Source of the DNA: Bacteroidota bacterium
GTDB taxonomy: Bacteria > Bacteroidota > Ignavibacteria > UBA10030 > SZUA-254
NCBI GenBank assembly: GCA_020056225.1
Contig: JAGVIE010000048.1
Coordinates: 165,352-228,365, forward strand
Length of the DNA: 63,014 nucleotides
Reading direction: 5' to 3'
Positions 44,480 to 54,060 of the stretch are shown in pieces. The number at the start of each line of letters is the position of its first letter. Within the stretch, counting starts at the first letter, position 1. A program made the translations under genes and the position numbers. The notes beneath the pieces are model-generated. The model had not been told where the DNA came from. It saw only the letters and a program-made list of their open reading frames with translations, and did not search any database.

Positions 44480-47149
44480 CTATTTAAGCAGAAGCATCTT
44501 CTTCACTTGCACAAAAGATTTACCTGGTTCAGCTATGGAGGTCGCTTCCAATTTGTAGAAATAGATACCTGAGCTTGCCGCACCTGCGTTCCACTCTATA
44601 GACTTATAGCTTGCTGATTGCACTTCGTCTACTAGCACCGCTACTACTTGCCCTAGCAGATTGTACACTTTTAAGCTAACCTTGCTATCCTTCGGCAACT
44701 CGTACTTGATAGTTGTTGCCGGATTAAACGGATTCGGATATGCCTGACCAAGCGCGTACTCTTTTGGAATTGCTAATTCCGTTGCAGTACTTCCATCCGG
44801 TGGAGACGGAGGCAGTTCATTCGTGTGTACTATCCTGATTGCGTTCTTCGCAATCGCTTCTGCTGATTGAGTTGTTGACAGGATCAAGGTGCCGGGTCCA
44901 TTCGCTTTAACCCAATATCCTTTCATCGGCATTATGGTGTCTTGCGGGTATTCCACAGCATAGTAGTCACCATTATAACCGAAGAAATCGCTAACGACGA
45001 GACCGGGTGGATCGCTGGTGATGGAGGAAATCGGGATTGGTACAGAGAGAGCGCCAATCATATTCCATCCATCGATAACCGGAATTGTTCCAGATGTTAA
45101 CTCATACCCGGTCATTGATACCGACTGGGCAGAAGCAAATTTTAACCAATACCCCTTGAAGGGCATAATTGTATCTTCGGACTTGTAATATCCTTCATAA
45201 GCCCACGCCGGTGAGATAGCAGTTGGGAAGAGTGAGATCTTCCGTGGATCAACAGGATTGACGGGAGCCGAGATCATATTCCACCCTGCTGATGCCACAG
45301 CAGATGATGGCCAATATCCGGCAAGATAATCCCACCAAATCGAACCAAAAGCATTTCCCGCATATACGTATTTGTCATCAACGGCAATAGATCGTATATC
45401 CTTTGAGGTATTTCCGTAATTGAATGCAACCCAGTTACTTCCATGATCCGATGACCGGAAGACACCTGAATCTGTCGCTGCATAAATATTACCTCCGCCT
45501 GCGGCTAATTGCCGGATGTTCAATGTAGGAAGTCCGGTGTTGGCAGCAACCCATGTCGTACCATTATCAGTTGTGAACCGCGGCCCACCTGTTCCCGAAC
45601 CAATGAAGATCATTTCGTCATGCTCACAAAAGGTTACAACGGAATCATCTGTTAAAGATGTGAGATTCCAACCAGGTTCGTGAATTGTTTTTTTATATAC
45701 ACCTGATTTGGTTCCGGCAAATAATGAAAGCGTATGGTTACCTAATGAGAGAACCTTCATTCCTGCAAGACCATCAAGCGACCAAACCGTATCCCCCACT
45801 GTACATTTAAACACTCCAGAACTCGCCGTGCCTGCGTAAATTACTCCACCGAGTTCTGTGAACGACGTAATCGAATTATCGGTTAAACCGAAACTGGTGT
45901 GTTTCCATGTCACACCTGTATCAGAGGATGAATACACTCCACCGCTATCTGTTCCGGCGAACAAAACACCGTTGCAATCCATCAACGATGTTCCTTGATG
46001 TCCACCGAGGGAATCACATTTAGCATAATCGAGTGAATCATCAAATCTCTTAAACTTAATGAGACCTGAGGGTCTTGTAGCAAATGCACTCACTTCATTG
46101 CTATTCACTGGTAATATCCACCAAGTCGGAGAATAGACTAAAGGATGCCAAACATCTCCACTTTCTATTGAATTCACTTCCCCTTTCGCTTTCATATTTG
46201 TTCTAAGTGGCCGGCTCTTGTAAGCGATTCCGCAATCACTTCCGATGAACACGCTATTATCATTATGCGCAAAACATTTTCCATCTAATGCTGGTAATCC
46301 CGTACTTATATTTGCCCATATATTGAAGTCAGGACCTCCGGCGCTGAAATAACCGTAACCACCGACACCGACTACACCATCTAATGCAATTATTGCAAAC
46401 AACTCCCTGGGCATTCCGTTATCACTGATAAAACTCCAATCTACTCCTTCATTTTTCGAGACATAGATATCACCATCATACGAAGATGCCCCTCCCGCAA
46501 ATATGTTTGTTCCTTCTGTTGCAAGAGCCCGACCTATAAAATCTGACTGTAATCCGCTTGTGTGTGATGTCCATGTACCAAAATCACCGCTTATAGATTT
46601 CCAAACTCTACCGTTACTACCGGCATAATAAAAATCTCCAGCTTTTATGATCGACCAGATACCATAATAATAATAATCTGCTGGCAGGACTTGTTCCCAA
46701 GTATCATGATCTCCGTTTGATGTCGACCTATATAATCCATCCCAGACCCCAGCGACAAACACAGTTGATCCCTCAACCAAGATTGCCACTGGCCGATATA
46801 CTGGGACTTTGGTATTGCTCCAATGATTCCCATTATCATCAGTGTACCATAAGCAATTATTCATAGACCCTAGGTATTGCCCCCCTGCAAAAATCCGTGA
46901 TCCACTTTTTGCGATGCAATCTACTCGACCATCGAGATTGGGTAACTTTTCATAATGCCAACCTCCTAATGGCCCACCTAAGGTATAAGTATGTTTGTAA
47001 ATACCACCCTCTGTTCCAGCATAGAGAATGTTATTCCCATCTGTTATCAAACAATGGGTGAACATCATCTTCTCTAATTGAGTTAGAGGATCACGACAAA
47101 ATGCTGATGTACAAATAAACAACAGCAGAAATAATAATCGCTTTATCAT
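44480..47149 (-). CDS. Secreted BNR/propeller protein with T9SS sorting domain (paralogue of 950-2752)
   Basis: An 889-residue protein with a signal peptide (MIKRLLFLLLFICTSAFC). Residues of about 40-610 hold many BNR-like units (YTDDNGNHWSNT, SKNEGVDWSF, SSDTGVTWKH, TTDNGTTWVA, SSDHGSNWVA), forming one or two propellers. Two GWNMI modules follow (AGWNMISAP and DGWNMIGAL, each closing with GYW(L/V)K), then a T9SS type A domain (LGQAYPNPFNP, end VKKMLLLK). The architecture is the same as the 600-residue protein at 950-2752. It is probably cell-surface or secreted; no enzymatic motif is visible. Confidence 0.8.
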   Translation of the reverse strand: MIKRLLFLLLFICTSAFCRDPLTQLEKMMFTHCLITDGNNILYAGTEGGIYKHTYTLGGPLGGWHYEKLPNLDGRVDCIAKSGSRIFAGGQYLGSMNNCLWYTDDNGNHWSNTKVPVYRPVAILVEGSTVFVAGVWDGLYRSTSNGDHDTWEQVLPADYYYYGIWSIIKAGDFYYAGSNGRVWKSISGDFGTWTSHTSGLQSDFIGRALATEGTNIFAGGASSYDGDIYVSKNEGVDWSFISDNGMPRELFAIIALDGVVGVGGYGYFSAGGPDFNIWANISTGLPALDGKCFAHNDNSVFIGSDCGIAYKSRPLRTNMKAKGEVNSIESGDVWHPLVYSPTWWILPVNSNEVSAFATRPSGLIKFKRFDDSLDYAKCDSLGGHQGTSLMDCNGVLFAGTDSGGVYSSSDTGVTWKHTSFGLTDNSITSFTELGGVIYAGTASSGVFKCTVGDTVWSLDGLAGMKVLSLGNHTLSLFAGTKSGVYKKTIHEPGWNLTSLTDDSVVTFCEHDEMIFIGSGTGGPRFTTDNGTTWVAANTGLPTLNIRQLAAGGGNIYAATDSGVFRSSDHGSNWVAFNYGNTSKDIRSIAVDDKYVYAGNAFGSIWWDYLAGYWPSSAVASAGWNMISAPVNPVDPRKISLFPTAISPAWAYEGYYKSEDTIMPFKGYWLKFASAQSVSMTGYELTSGTIPVIDGWNMIGALSVPIPISSITSDPPGLVVSDFFGYNGDYYAVEYPQDTIMPMKGYWVKANGPGTLILSTTQSAEAIAKNAIRIVHTNELPPSPPDGSTATELAIPKEYALGQAYPNPFNPATTIKYELPKDSKVSLKVYNLLGQVVAVLVDEVQSASYKSIEWNAGAASSGIYFYKLEATSIAEPGKSFVQVKKMLLLK

Positions 47150-47243
47150 TGTATTTCTCCTTTCAACGAGATTGTTAATGAATACGGATAATTAGATAAT
47201 TTAAAATCGTAATCGATAGAACGTGATATTACAACTCTACAGG

Positions 47244-47570
47244 TCATTTGATTTGCCTTGTGTCAACGAAGTTTCTTCCACCCGTCTCTACAGAAATCTG
47301 GTATAAAAACTTTCCGTTTGAATACTTCGCATGGTTTATCGGTATCATTTGTTTGCCGGCGATGCAATTGTTGTGGTCCACAAGCGTTTCTATAACTTGG
47401 CCTGTCTCGTCAAGGATCTTCACTGTAACAATTGCGGCTTCGAGTAATTCAAACTCAATCCCTGTCGGTTGGAAGGGGTTGGGATATATGAGTCGGGATG
47501 AAATATTGTCAGTCACAAATACATTGGAAAAAGTCGAATGTAAGTTACGATTACACTTCATAGATATCAA
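47244..47570 (-). pseudogene. Orphan T9SS sorting-domain fragment
   Basis: A 108-residue reading from a TTG codon (an ATG follows at 47561). From residue 30 it resembles the C-terminal sorting domain of T9SS cargo: YPNPFQPTGIEFELLEAAIVTVKILD, then GQVIETLVD and a FLYQISVETGG segment. I see no signal peptide and no cargo domain upstream; the open frame extends another 90 bases upstream without a credible start. It is best read as the remnant of a deleted cargo gene, though a small secreted protein cannot be excluded. Confidence 0.5.
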
Positions 47571-47619
47571 TAGGGTGTTTACCCTGTTTATGGGGAGGGA
47601 AAGAGCGGGGGATCAAACT

Positions 47620-47675
47620 CTGGGAGGTAGTTCCACTACCGACCAAGATAGGTCAGGAGTGGAACTCCTTCCCAG
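47620..47675. repeat. Palindromic element downstream of the response regulator
   Basis: CTGGGAGG and AGTTCCACTACC on the left match GGAGTGGAACTCC and CCCAG on the right, around a central GACC-AAGATA-GGTC hairpin. It begins eight bases downstream of the response-regulator stop (minus strand) and may protect or end that mRNA. Confidence 0.55.
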
Positions 47676-47682
47676 CTAACCA

Positions 47683-48348
47683 TTAATCAGAGCTGGTAAT
47701 CCCTTCCCTGATCGCATACTTCGTCAGCTCTGCAACTGAATGCAGGTTCAGCTTTTGCATGATGTTCTGTCGGTGACCTTCTACCGTCTTGATACTCATA
47801 TTCAAAAAATCGGCGATATCTTTATTGTGGCTACCGTCGGCAATAAGCTTGAGCACTTGCCGTTCACGCGGTGAAATCGGAGTGAATGAGGTCGAGTCTT
47901 TCATTCCTAATTGCTTAAGACAATCATTGATAACTTCACAGCCAACATCAGGACTTATGTATGTCTTGTTATGAAGAACCTTCTCAAGCGCGACAGCAAG
48001 TTCCTTGAACGCACAATCCTTTAGAAGATACGCAGAAGCACCGAGACTCAACATCTCCATCACGTAGCGTTTATCGGAATACATCGAGAGTGCAACAATC
48101 TTTACACCTTCCATCTCACGACAAATGGTTCGAGCCGCTTCGATCCCGTTCATGCCTGGCATATTAATATCCATGATGATCAAGTCAGGTTGGAGTTCGC
48201 GTGCCAGTTGAACAGCTTGCTTGCCGTCAACTGCCTCCCCTACTATTTCCATTCCAAGTTCGCGTGTAAGCAAACTGCGGACACCGTCACGAACAATCCC
48301 GTGGTCGTCGACGAGAAGAACTCGTTTCTGCGCTGAGGAATTTTTCAT
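47683..48348 (-). CDS. LuxR/FixJ-type response regulator
   Basis: A 221-residue NarL-type regulator. The receiver has Asp14/Asp15 (LLVDDHG), the phosphoacceptor Asp60 (LIIMDINMPG) and the switch Lys in YLLKDCA. The C-terminal helix-turn-helix reads SPRERQVLKLIADG and NMSIKTVEGHRQNIMQKL. It overlaps the kinase gene by four bases (ATGA), so the two are a coupled two-component pair. Its targets are unknown; the T9SS genes next to it are candidates by position only. Confidence 0.93.
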   Translation of the reverse strand: MKNSSAQKRVLLVDDHGIVRDGVRSLLTRELGMEIVGEAVDGKQAVQLARELQPDLIIMDINMPGMNGIEAARTICREMEGVKIVALSMYSDKRYVMEMLSLGASAYLLKDCAFKELAVALEKVLHNKTYISPDVGCEVINDCLKQLGMKDSTSFTPISPRERQVLKLIADGSHNKDIADFLNMSIKTVEGHRQNIMQKLNLHSVAELTKYAIREGITSSD

Positions 48349-51300
48349 TGTGATACTCCTTCTTGAGTTATCGTTGGTGCATGAATCCGGACGGCGGTTC
48401 CTCTGCCTGGGGATGATTCGATCTCCATCCTGCCGTTAATATCTTTGAGTCGTTCTTTTAAATTGTACAAACCAAAACTCTTATGTCCCGTCTGAAGCTG
48501 ATCTATCCTCGAAACATCGAAGCCAGCACCATCATCACGCACCGCAATCGTTACCATTGAATCCTGCTGTGCAATTGAGACATCAATAATTTTTGCCCGA
48601 CCATGCTTGACAGAGTTGATTAGTAATTCCCTTGTTCCTTCGAACAAAACATTCCGCACATCGTCTGCCAGCCGGAATTTCGAGATAGGCTTGTGAAGCG
48701 ATATTGAAATCTTCTGCTGTTTCTGCAATTCTTCAATCAACCAGTCGATAGCAGGTACAAGTCCGAGGTCGTAGAGAATCGGCGGGCTAAGTTCAAATGT
48801 AAACGCTCGTGTCGTTTTTATCGCATCTCGAAGCAACGCGTACACCTCCTCTGCCGATTGCCGGGCGATAGGTTGCTGGGACGCTTGGAGAAGCGCTTCA
48901 ACTTTCATCTTGCTCAATGCAAGAGCGTGACCAATCTTGTCGTGGAGAAATGCCGCCATTCTTCTCCGTGATCGCTGCTCGGTTGAGCTTAACTCGGAAG
49001 CGAGCGCCTTGATTCGTATCTCGGCACGTTTACGCTCGGTAACATCGAATGCCGTACCGATTATCGCCGGTATTCCCTGAAACGTAACCGATCCCCAAGA
49101 GAGATCAATGTATCGTTTAGCGCCATTCTTTTTTAAGATCTCAAATTCAGCGCGATGGGGTACATCAATATCCTTTGAATAATTTCGATCCTTTATAATA
49201 AATGCCGATCTGTACTCAGGTGAAAATAAATCGGTAGCCTTCATGTCCTGCAATTCTGTCTTAGTATATCCAGTCATGCGTTCCATTCCGCTGTTCGAGA
49301 AAATAATCGACAAGTCATCCTTACAGATAAAAATTGCAGAATACGTCATTTCCGTTACGGCATGAAATTTAGCTTCCCTTTGTCGAAGTTCAGAATCGTG
49401 TCTTCTCTTGCGGACAACGAAAACAATTGTGAAAATAATCAAACCCAGAAAAACAAAAACCGCAGAAGATAAAATAAATGGATGAAGATAGAGCGGAGGA
49501 GGAACATTAAAAGCAGCGTTGCTTCCTTCCCCAATATAATCCCGGAATAATCCCCGTGCTTCTACAAATATGGTATGATCACCAGACAAACAATTATCCA
49601 GATTCAGTGCGTGGTTCTTGCTCCATTCAGACCAAGCTTCATCATCGATGCGGCAACGTGTTAATATCTCATTTTCCGACATTTCTCCATGATATGAAAA
49701 CGCCCGCCATTTCAAATAAACATTCTGCTGGTCGACAATAGGCTTATCAATGATTATTCTTGGAGGGGCTGTTGCGCTTTCCTGTCGATTGAGAATTGCG
49801 ACACCTTGACCGCGAGTTCCAACATAAACTTCGTGCCCAAGAGGCAATATGGGCCAAAGAAGATTGTAATGCAAACCTGTGTTCTCATCGAATCTCGACC
49901 AGACTCCCTGGTCATAACTCGCCAGTCCGCCTTCAGTTGAGATCCAAAGAACATCTTGCGAATCGGCTTTCACTTCCCAAACAAAATCGTTGATCAGTCC
50001 CGCCGATTTTGTATAATATCTCACTCTACCCGAAGAATCGATACATCCTAATCCAAATCCGTAGACCTGATGCCCAAACCAAACATTGTTGCGCTTGTCA
50101 ACAGCTAAAGTAAAAATATGATCGGTACGCAAACCCTGCGCCTTTGTCCAGTGTTTCCATTCGCCATGCTTCCATTTGCATATCCCCAGATGAGTACCAA
50201 ACCATAACGCACCATCGACACTCTGAGCAAAAGCGTATACACGTCCGTGGAGAAGTCCATGCTCGGTTCCCCAGCGAATAAATTTTTTGCCATCATACAT
50301 GAATGCGCCGGGATTCTGCGCTTCCGGGGGATTAGCTAATTTTGAGATCCCGAGGAACCAGAGATTTCCATCCCGATCTTTGCGGATTTTATGAAATCTC
50401 GTTTCGACAGAATCATTATCGATTTGAAAATGCTTCCATCTTTTTCCGTCCCATCTATATGCGCCATTAAACGATCCGCCGCTCGAAATCCAAACCGATC
50501 CATCCCTGTCTTCCGCCAAACCCGTAACGGAAACCATCGGTACTTTGTCGACATGTGTTATTAACTTCATTGTTCCATCTCTGGATTCGACAACAATTCC
50601 ATTTCCGGTAGCGAACCAGATATCGCCGCTTCGGGATGCAACAATTTCGTTCACAGCTTCCCATGTGTTGGGCACTCCATACCTAAGAACACGCCAACGT
50701 GAAGATGATGCTCTGAAATAATGAATACCATCGGCAGTGGCAATCACAAGATCGCCGTTCTTCCGGTAGAAAATATCGTTTACATGCTTTGTTTTTGATT
50801 GCAGGATTGGAGATGTTGACCATGATAAACCACTGCGAGTACGAACTTCACCTGAATGGTAAACCGCAACAATATCACCCGACTGTGCCATGGCGATATT
50901 TCGAATACCTTCTGCCGTTCCCTCTAATCGTTGAACGATTTGCCGATCTGGCAACCACTGCCAAAACCCCCGATACTTCATAGGCAACTCAATGTGAATT
51001 AACGCGACACCATTTACGTTTTCAGTAATGTTTGGTGGAAACGGTAGTTCTCCATTTGTTCGAAAGATTAAACGCCATTTGCTTTCTTCCCATCTATAAA
51101 TGCCTTCCTTCGTAATAACCCAAACTCTACCGGCTTTCGTACGAAGAATTTTAAAAACTTTTCCATTTGTTACTTTTTGTGATACATCGAGAGGTTGAAG
51201 CTTGTTATCATTCAAGTAATATAATGAGTTGTTAACATGCACAAGGATAGTATCGCCCGAAAGATAAACAGCATTGTGAATGTGAGAACTGTCTGAGATA

Positions 51301-51662
51301 AGAATATTCGAGAAACCCGACTTACCACCTTTACAGATTCCACCGAAATAATAAATAACACTATCCCGGCAATAGTCAGAAATTTGTCCTGAATAATTTG
51401 CAAGCATAGATTTGACAATCGGAACATTAATCCATTGAAAACCATCATACCACGCAATTCCGGCATCACTCAGCGCCCACAGTGTGCTGTCTGCGGTTTC
51501 AATTATGTTATAGATATTATTGGAAGGAAGACCAGATTCGGTTGTGAAATGTGCCCAGCGCCAGGATTCATTGAAGATATCTGTTTGCGCACCGACCGTA
51601 GATGCACAGATAATAATCATCCTAATAAGGAATACTATGTGATAGAATCGAAACTCAGTCAA
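48345..51662 (-). CDS. Hybrid-type sensor: periplasmic propeller, Y_Y_Y domain, PAS and HisKA_3 histidine kinase
   Basis: A 1105-residue protein. After a signal segment (residues 7-25), about 25-640 contains two-component-regulator propeller repeats (GDIWFATGNG, GSVWISSGG, GALWFGTHLG, NNVWFGHQV, VLWISTEGG), then a Y_Y_Y-like Ig domain (about 650-730). One transmembrane helix (ILSSAVFVFLGLIIFTIVFV) is followed by a PAS domain (AVTEMTYSAIFICKDD, MTGYTKTELQ) and a HisKA_3 kinase with His907 in AFLHDKIGH. The ATPase domain has ELLINSVKHG and DDGAGFD. It resembles the sensors of polysaccharide use in Bacteroidota, but without the AraC domain of the hybrid form. It pairs with the downstream regulator. 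Confidence 0.9.
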   Translation of the reverse strand: MTEFRFYHIVFLIRMIIICASTVGAQTDIFNESWRWAHFTTESGLPSNNIYNIIETADSTLWALSDAGIAWYDGFQWINVPIVKSMLANYSGQISDYCRDSVIYYFGGICKGGKSGFSNILISDSSHIHNAVYLSGDTILVHVNNSLYYLNDNKLQPLDVSQKVTNGKVFKILRTKAGRVWVITKEGIYRWEESKWRLIFRTNGELPFPPNITENVNGVALIHIELPMKYRGFWQWLPDRQIVQRLEGTAEGIRNIAMAQSGDIVAVYHSGEVRTRSGLSWSTSPILQSKTKHVNDIFYRKNGDLVIATADGIHYFRASSSRWRVLRYGVPNTWEAVNEIVASRSGDIWFATGNGIVVESRDGTMKLITHVDKVPMVSVTGLAEDRDGSVWISSGGSFNGAYRWDGKRWKHFQIDNDSVETRFHKIRKDRDGNLWFLGISKLANPPEAQNPGAFMYDGKKFIRWGTEHGLLHGRVYAFAQSVDGALWFGTHLGICKWKHGEWKHWTKAQGLRTDHIFTLAVDKRNNVWFGHQVYGFGLGCIDSSGRVRYYTKSAGLINDFVWEVKADSQDVLWISTEGGLASYDQGVWSRFDENTGLHYNLLWPILPLGHEVYVGTRGQGVAILNRQESATAPPRIIIDKPIVDQQNVYLKWRAFSYHGEMSENEILTRCRIDDEAWSEWSKNHALNLDNCLSGDHTIFVEARGLFRDYIGEGSNAAFNVPPPLYLHPFILSSAVFVFLGLIIFTIVFVVRKRRHDSELRQREAKFHAVTEMTYSAIFICKDDLSIIFSNSGMERMTGYTKTELQDMKATDLFSPEYRSAFIIKDRNYSKDIDVPHRAEFEILKKNGAKRYIDLSWGSVTFQGIPAIIGTAFDVTERKRAEIRIKALASELSSTEQRSRRRMAAFLHDKIGHALALSKMKVEALLQASQQPIARQSAEEVYALLRDAIKTTRAFTFELSPPILYDLGLVPAIDWLIEELQKQQKISISLHKPISKFRLADDVRNVLFEGTRELLINSVKHGRAKIIDVSIAQQDSMVTIAVRDDGAGFDVSRIDQLQTGHKSFGLYNLKERLKDINGRMEIESSPGRGTAVRIHAPTITQEGVSQ

Positions 51663-51805
51663 ATAGATCTCTCAGTTCAAATTAAAATTTCGTTATTCCT
51701 CAATATTTATTTGGTAAAATTAACAGTTGATGTTACCACTTGGTGATTCATTTACTATCTGGCTGCTGTAAACACCTTTCTTATTGAACTCAACCCCCAC
51801 CCTAA

Positions 51806-51841
51806 CCCTCCCCCTTCTCTAATTTTAGAGAAGGGGGAGGG
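51806..51841. repeat. Perfect 36-base palindrome, terminator-like
   Basis: Two 17-base arms, starting CCCTCCCCCTTCTCTAA, pair perfectly around TT. It lies between the divergently placed promoter region of the kinase (start at 51662) and the 3' end of ispG (stop at 51897), so it may end ispG transcription on the minus strand. GC-rich stems of this kind are common dispersed repeats. Confidence 0.6.
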
Positions 51842-51896
51842 CAATGAGAGGGATGAGTCTGTAACATCAGTTAATAGACAATTATTCCACCATCTT

Positions 51897-53039
51897 TTAC
51901 GATGGTACAAATTTTTCCACTTCTTCTAAAATCGTTGCAACTATTTCCTCCTCCTTCACTTTCTTAATCACTACGCCCTTCCGGTAGAGAATCGCAACAC
52001 CTTTTCCTGCCGCAATCCCGATATCAGCTTCACTCGCTTCACCGGGACCGTTAACTACACAACCGAGCACAGCAATCTTAATCGGCTTTTTCACCCCTGC
52101 AAGTTTCTCTTCGAGTTGTTTCATGATACCGAAGAGATCGACTTCAAGCCGTCCGCATGAAGGGCATGCGATTAATTCAACATTTCTTGAAGCAAGACTA
52201 AGAGACCGAAGAATTTCTTTTCCGACCTCAACCTCTTTCACCGGATCATCCGTGAGTGAAACACGTATCGTATCTCCGATCCCTTCCGCTAACAGCGTTC
52301 CGATTCCAACGGCGGACTTAATCGTTCCGATTTTTGTTGTACCCGCTTCTGTGACGCCAAGGTGAAGAGGGATATCTGTCCGTTGCGCAATTAACCGGTA
52401 AGCTTCAATCATTAATTTCACATCAGTGGACTTAACGGAGATAATGATGTCTTTAAAACCGAACTCTTCACAAATTCCGACATGCCTCATGGCACTTTCG
52501 AACAAAGCCTCTGCTGTTGGATATCCGTGTTTCCTGAGAATATCTTCCTCTAACGAGCCGGAGTTTACACCGATACGGATTGGAATATTCTTTTTCTTTG
52601 CCGCAGAAAGTACTTCCTGAATACGATCTTTCGATCCAATATTTCCCGGATTGAGACGCACCTTAGCAACATTCGCTTCGATTGAATTAAGAGCGAACAC
52701 ATGATTGAAATGAATATCGGCTACGACAGGTATCGGTGACAGTCTAACAATTTCACGAATTGCATCAGCCGCTTCTTTATCGTTTACCGTCACCCGAATG
52801 ATGTCGCATCCCGCATCAGCCGCCTGCTTGATGTGCACAACGGTTGCGGCAATATCCGATGTCTTCGTCTTCGTCATCGTCTGGACTGATATAGGCGCAT
52901 TCCCGCCTACAAGAATTCCGCCCACGTTTACCTGCCGGGTCTGCCGTCGGATTCCAACTTTGTATGAAGAGTGTTCCGGAGATTGGGGATTATTTTGCAT
53001 TGTAAAGATTATGAGATTGAAAGGTTGAAATAATTGCAA
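51897..53039 (-). CDS. ispG: 4-hydroxy-3-methylbut-2-enyl diphosphate synthase
   Basis: A 380-residue protein; the true start may be the Met at 53000 (MQNNPQSP) just before the conserved RRQTRQVNVGG. The N-terminal TIM-barrel part has VGGNAPISVQTMTKTKT; the iron-sulfur ligands are in ACPSCGRLEVD (two Cys) and GCVVNGPGEA (one Cys). IspG converts MEcPP to HMBPP in the MEP pathway, using a 4Fe-4S cluster. It is the short bacterial form. Another pathway gene, ispD, is at 7 kb. Confidence 0.96.
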   Translation of the reverse strand: MQLFQPFNLIIFTMQNNPQSPEHSSYKVGIRRQTRQVNVGGILVGGNAPISVQTMTKTKTSDIAATVVHIKQAADAGCDIIRVTVNDKEAADAIREIVRLSPIPVVADIHFNHVFALNSIEANVAKVRLNPGNIGSKDRIQEVLSAAKKKNIPIRIGVNSGSLEEDILRKHGYPTAEALFESAMRHVGICEEFGFKDIIISVKSTDVKLMIEAYRLIAQRTDIPLHLGVTEAGTTKIGTIKSAVGIGTLLAEGIGDTIRVSLTDDPVKEVEVGKEILRSLSLASRNVELIACPSCGRLEVDLFGIMKQLEEKLAGVKKPIKIAVLGCVVNGPGEASEADIGIAAGKGVAILYRKGVVIKKVKEEEIVATILEEVEKFVPS

Positions 53040-53083
53040 TGATTGTAATAATTATTTATAAAGTAACTTGAATCGTGAATCAA

Positions 53084-53974
53084 TTAATTAAGTTTCTTAC
53101 TCGCTTCAAAAAGTATTTTCTTTTCTTCTTCAGTTAAACTCTGGTAGCCGTCTTGATTAATCTTATCGAGAATTTTGTCCACCCTCTCCTGATTAGTACG
53201 CTGTTCATCATCGTGGCTATCATAATATGTCGCATCACTTACATTATATCTATCGGATGAAGCATATTCATATTCTTTTCCACCACTTACATAACTGATT
53301 TTGGGTTTGTGAAAAAGTCTTTTGTTATACAAACCTTTTCGTTCAATCATCAGGTAAAGCAAGCCGACTGCGGCACCCCCTAAGTGAGCAAAGTGAGCAA
53401 TTCCATCTGCAGTGCCCGTCACGCCAGCATATATTTCAAGTGCGATGTACAACAGCACAAAATAACGCGCACGAATTGGAAGCAAAAAGTAGATGAATAT
53501 CGGTCTATCCGGAAACATGATACCGAAAGCGATGAGAACACCATAGATTGCACCCGACGCTCCGACAGTAGGTCCGGCGGCAGTGAAAAGCGGTGCGATA
53601 AGAAGATTGGATAACCCCGCACCGATACCGCAAATCATATAGTAAAGAAAAAATTTCTTCGAGCCCCATGTGTTTTCCAGTTCCATTCCGAACATCCAGA
53701 GCGCGAACATGTTGAATAAAAGATGAGTAAACCCGCCGTGCATGAACATGTATGTGAAAAGCTGCCAAACCTGAAAACCGTTTCCAATTGGATATAAGGG
53801 GAAGATAGCATCTATAACGGCGGCTAATGGAATATCATGAATCCGGAATAAAGCGAAGAAACTCATCAGAAAGAATATTGCTACGTTACTGACGAGCAAT
53901 GCTTTAATAACCGGCGGGAAAAATTTGAATCCACCGAATGGTGAAGGTCGATAGTATCCGGAATATTGAGACAT
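53084..53974 (-). CDS. Rhomboid-family intramembrane serine protease
   Basis: A 296-residue protein with six to seven membrane segments. The rhomboid motifs are present: HGGFTHLLFNMFALWMFG (with His79 and Asn88), the catalytic GASG (Ser140) and AHLGG (His197). A cytoplasmic C-terminal tail of about 80 residues ends in a short helix, DKINQDGYQSLTEEE. Rhomboids cut transmembrane helices; the substrate is unknown. The gene stands alone between pgk and ispG on the same strand. The active-site dyad is intact. Confidence 0.93.
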   Translation of the reverse strand: MSQYSGYYRPSPFGGFKFFPPVIKALLVSNVAIFFLMSFFALFRIHDIPLAAVIDAIFPLYPIGNGFQVWQLFTYMFMHGGFTHLLFNMFALWMFGMELENTWGSKKFFLYYMICGIGAGLSNLLIAPLFTAAGPTVGASGAIYGVLIAFGIMFPDRPIFIYFLLPIRARYFVLLYIALEIYAGVTGTADGIAHFAHLGGAAVGLLYLMIERKGLYNKRLFHKPKISYVSGGKEYEYASSDRYNVSDATYYDSHDDEQRTNQERVDKILDKINQDGYQSLTEEEKKILFEASKKLN

Positions 53975-54000
53975 TTGGAGTTAAAATTTATCGTGAATGA

Positions 54001-54044
54001 AAAAGCTTCCGACTATTCGCAGAAACGATGAACCGAAAGCTTTT
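54001..54044 (-). terminator. Probable terminator after pgk
   Basis: Arms AAAGCTTCCG and CGAAAGCTTT pair with one mismatch; on the minus strand the hairpin starts about 16 bases after the pgk stop and is followed by a run of T. The large loop lowers confidence. Confidence 0.45.
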
Positions 54045-54060
54045 ATTAATCTTCAAGTTT

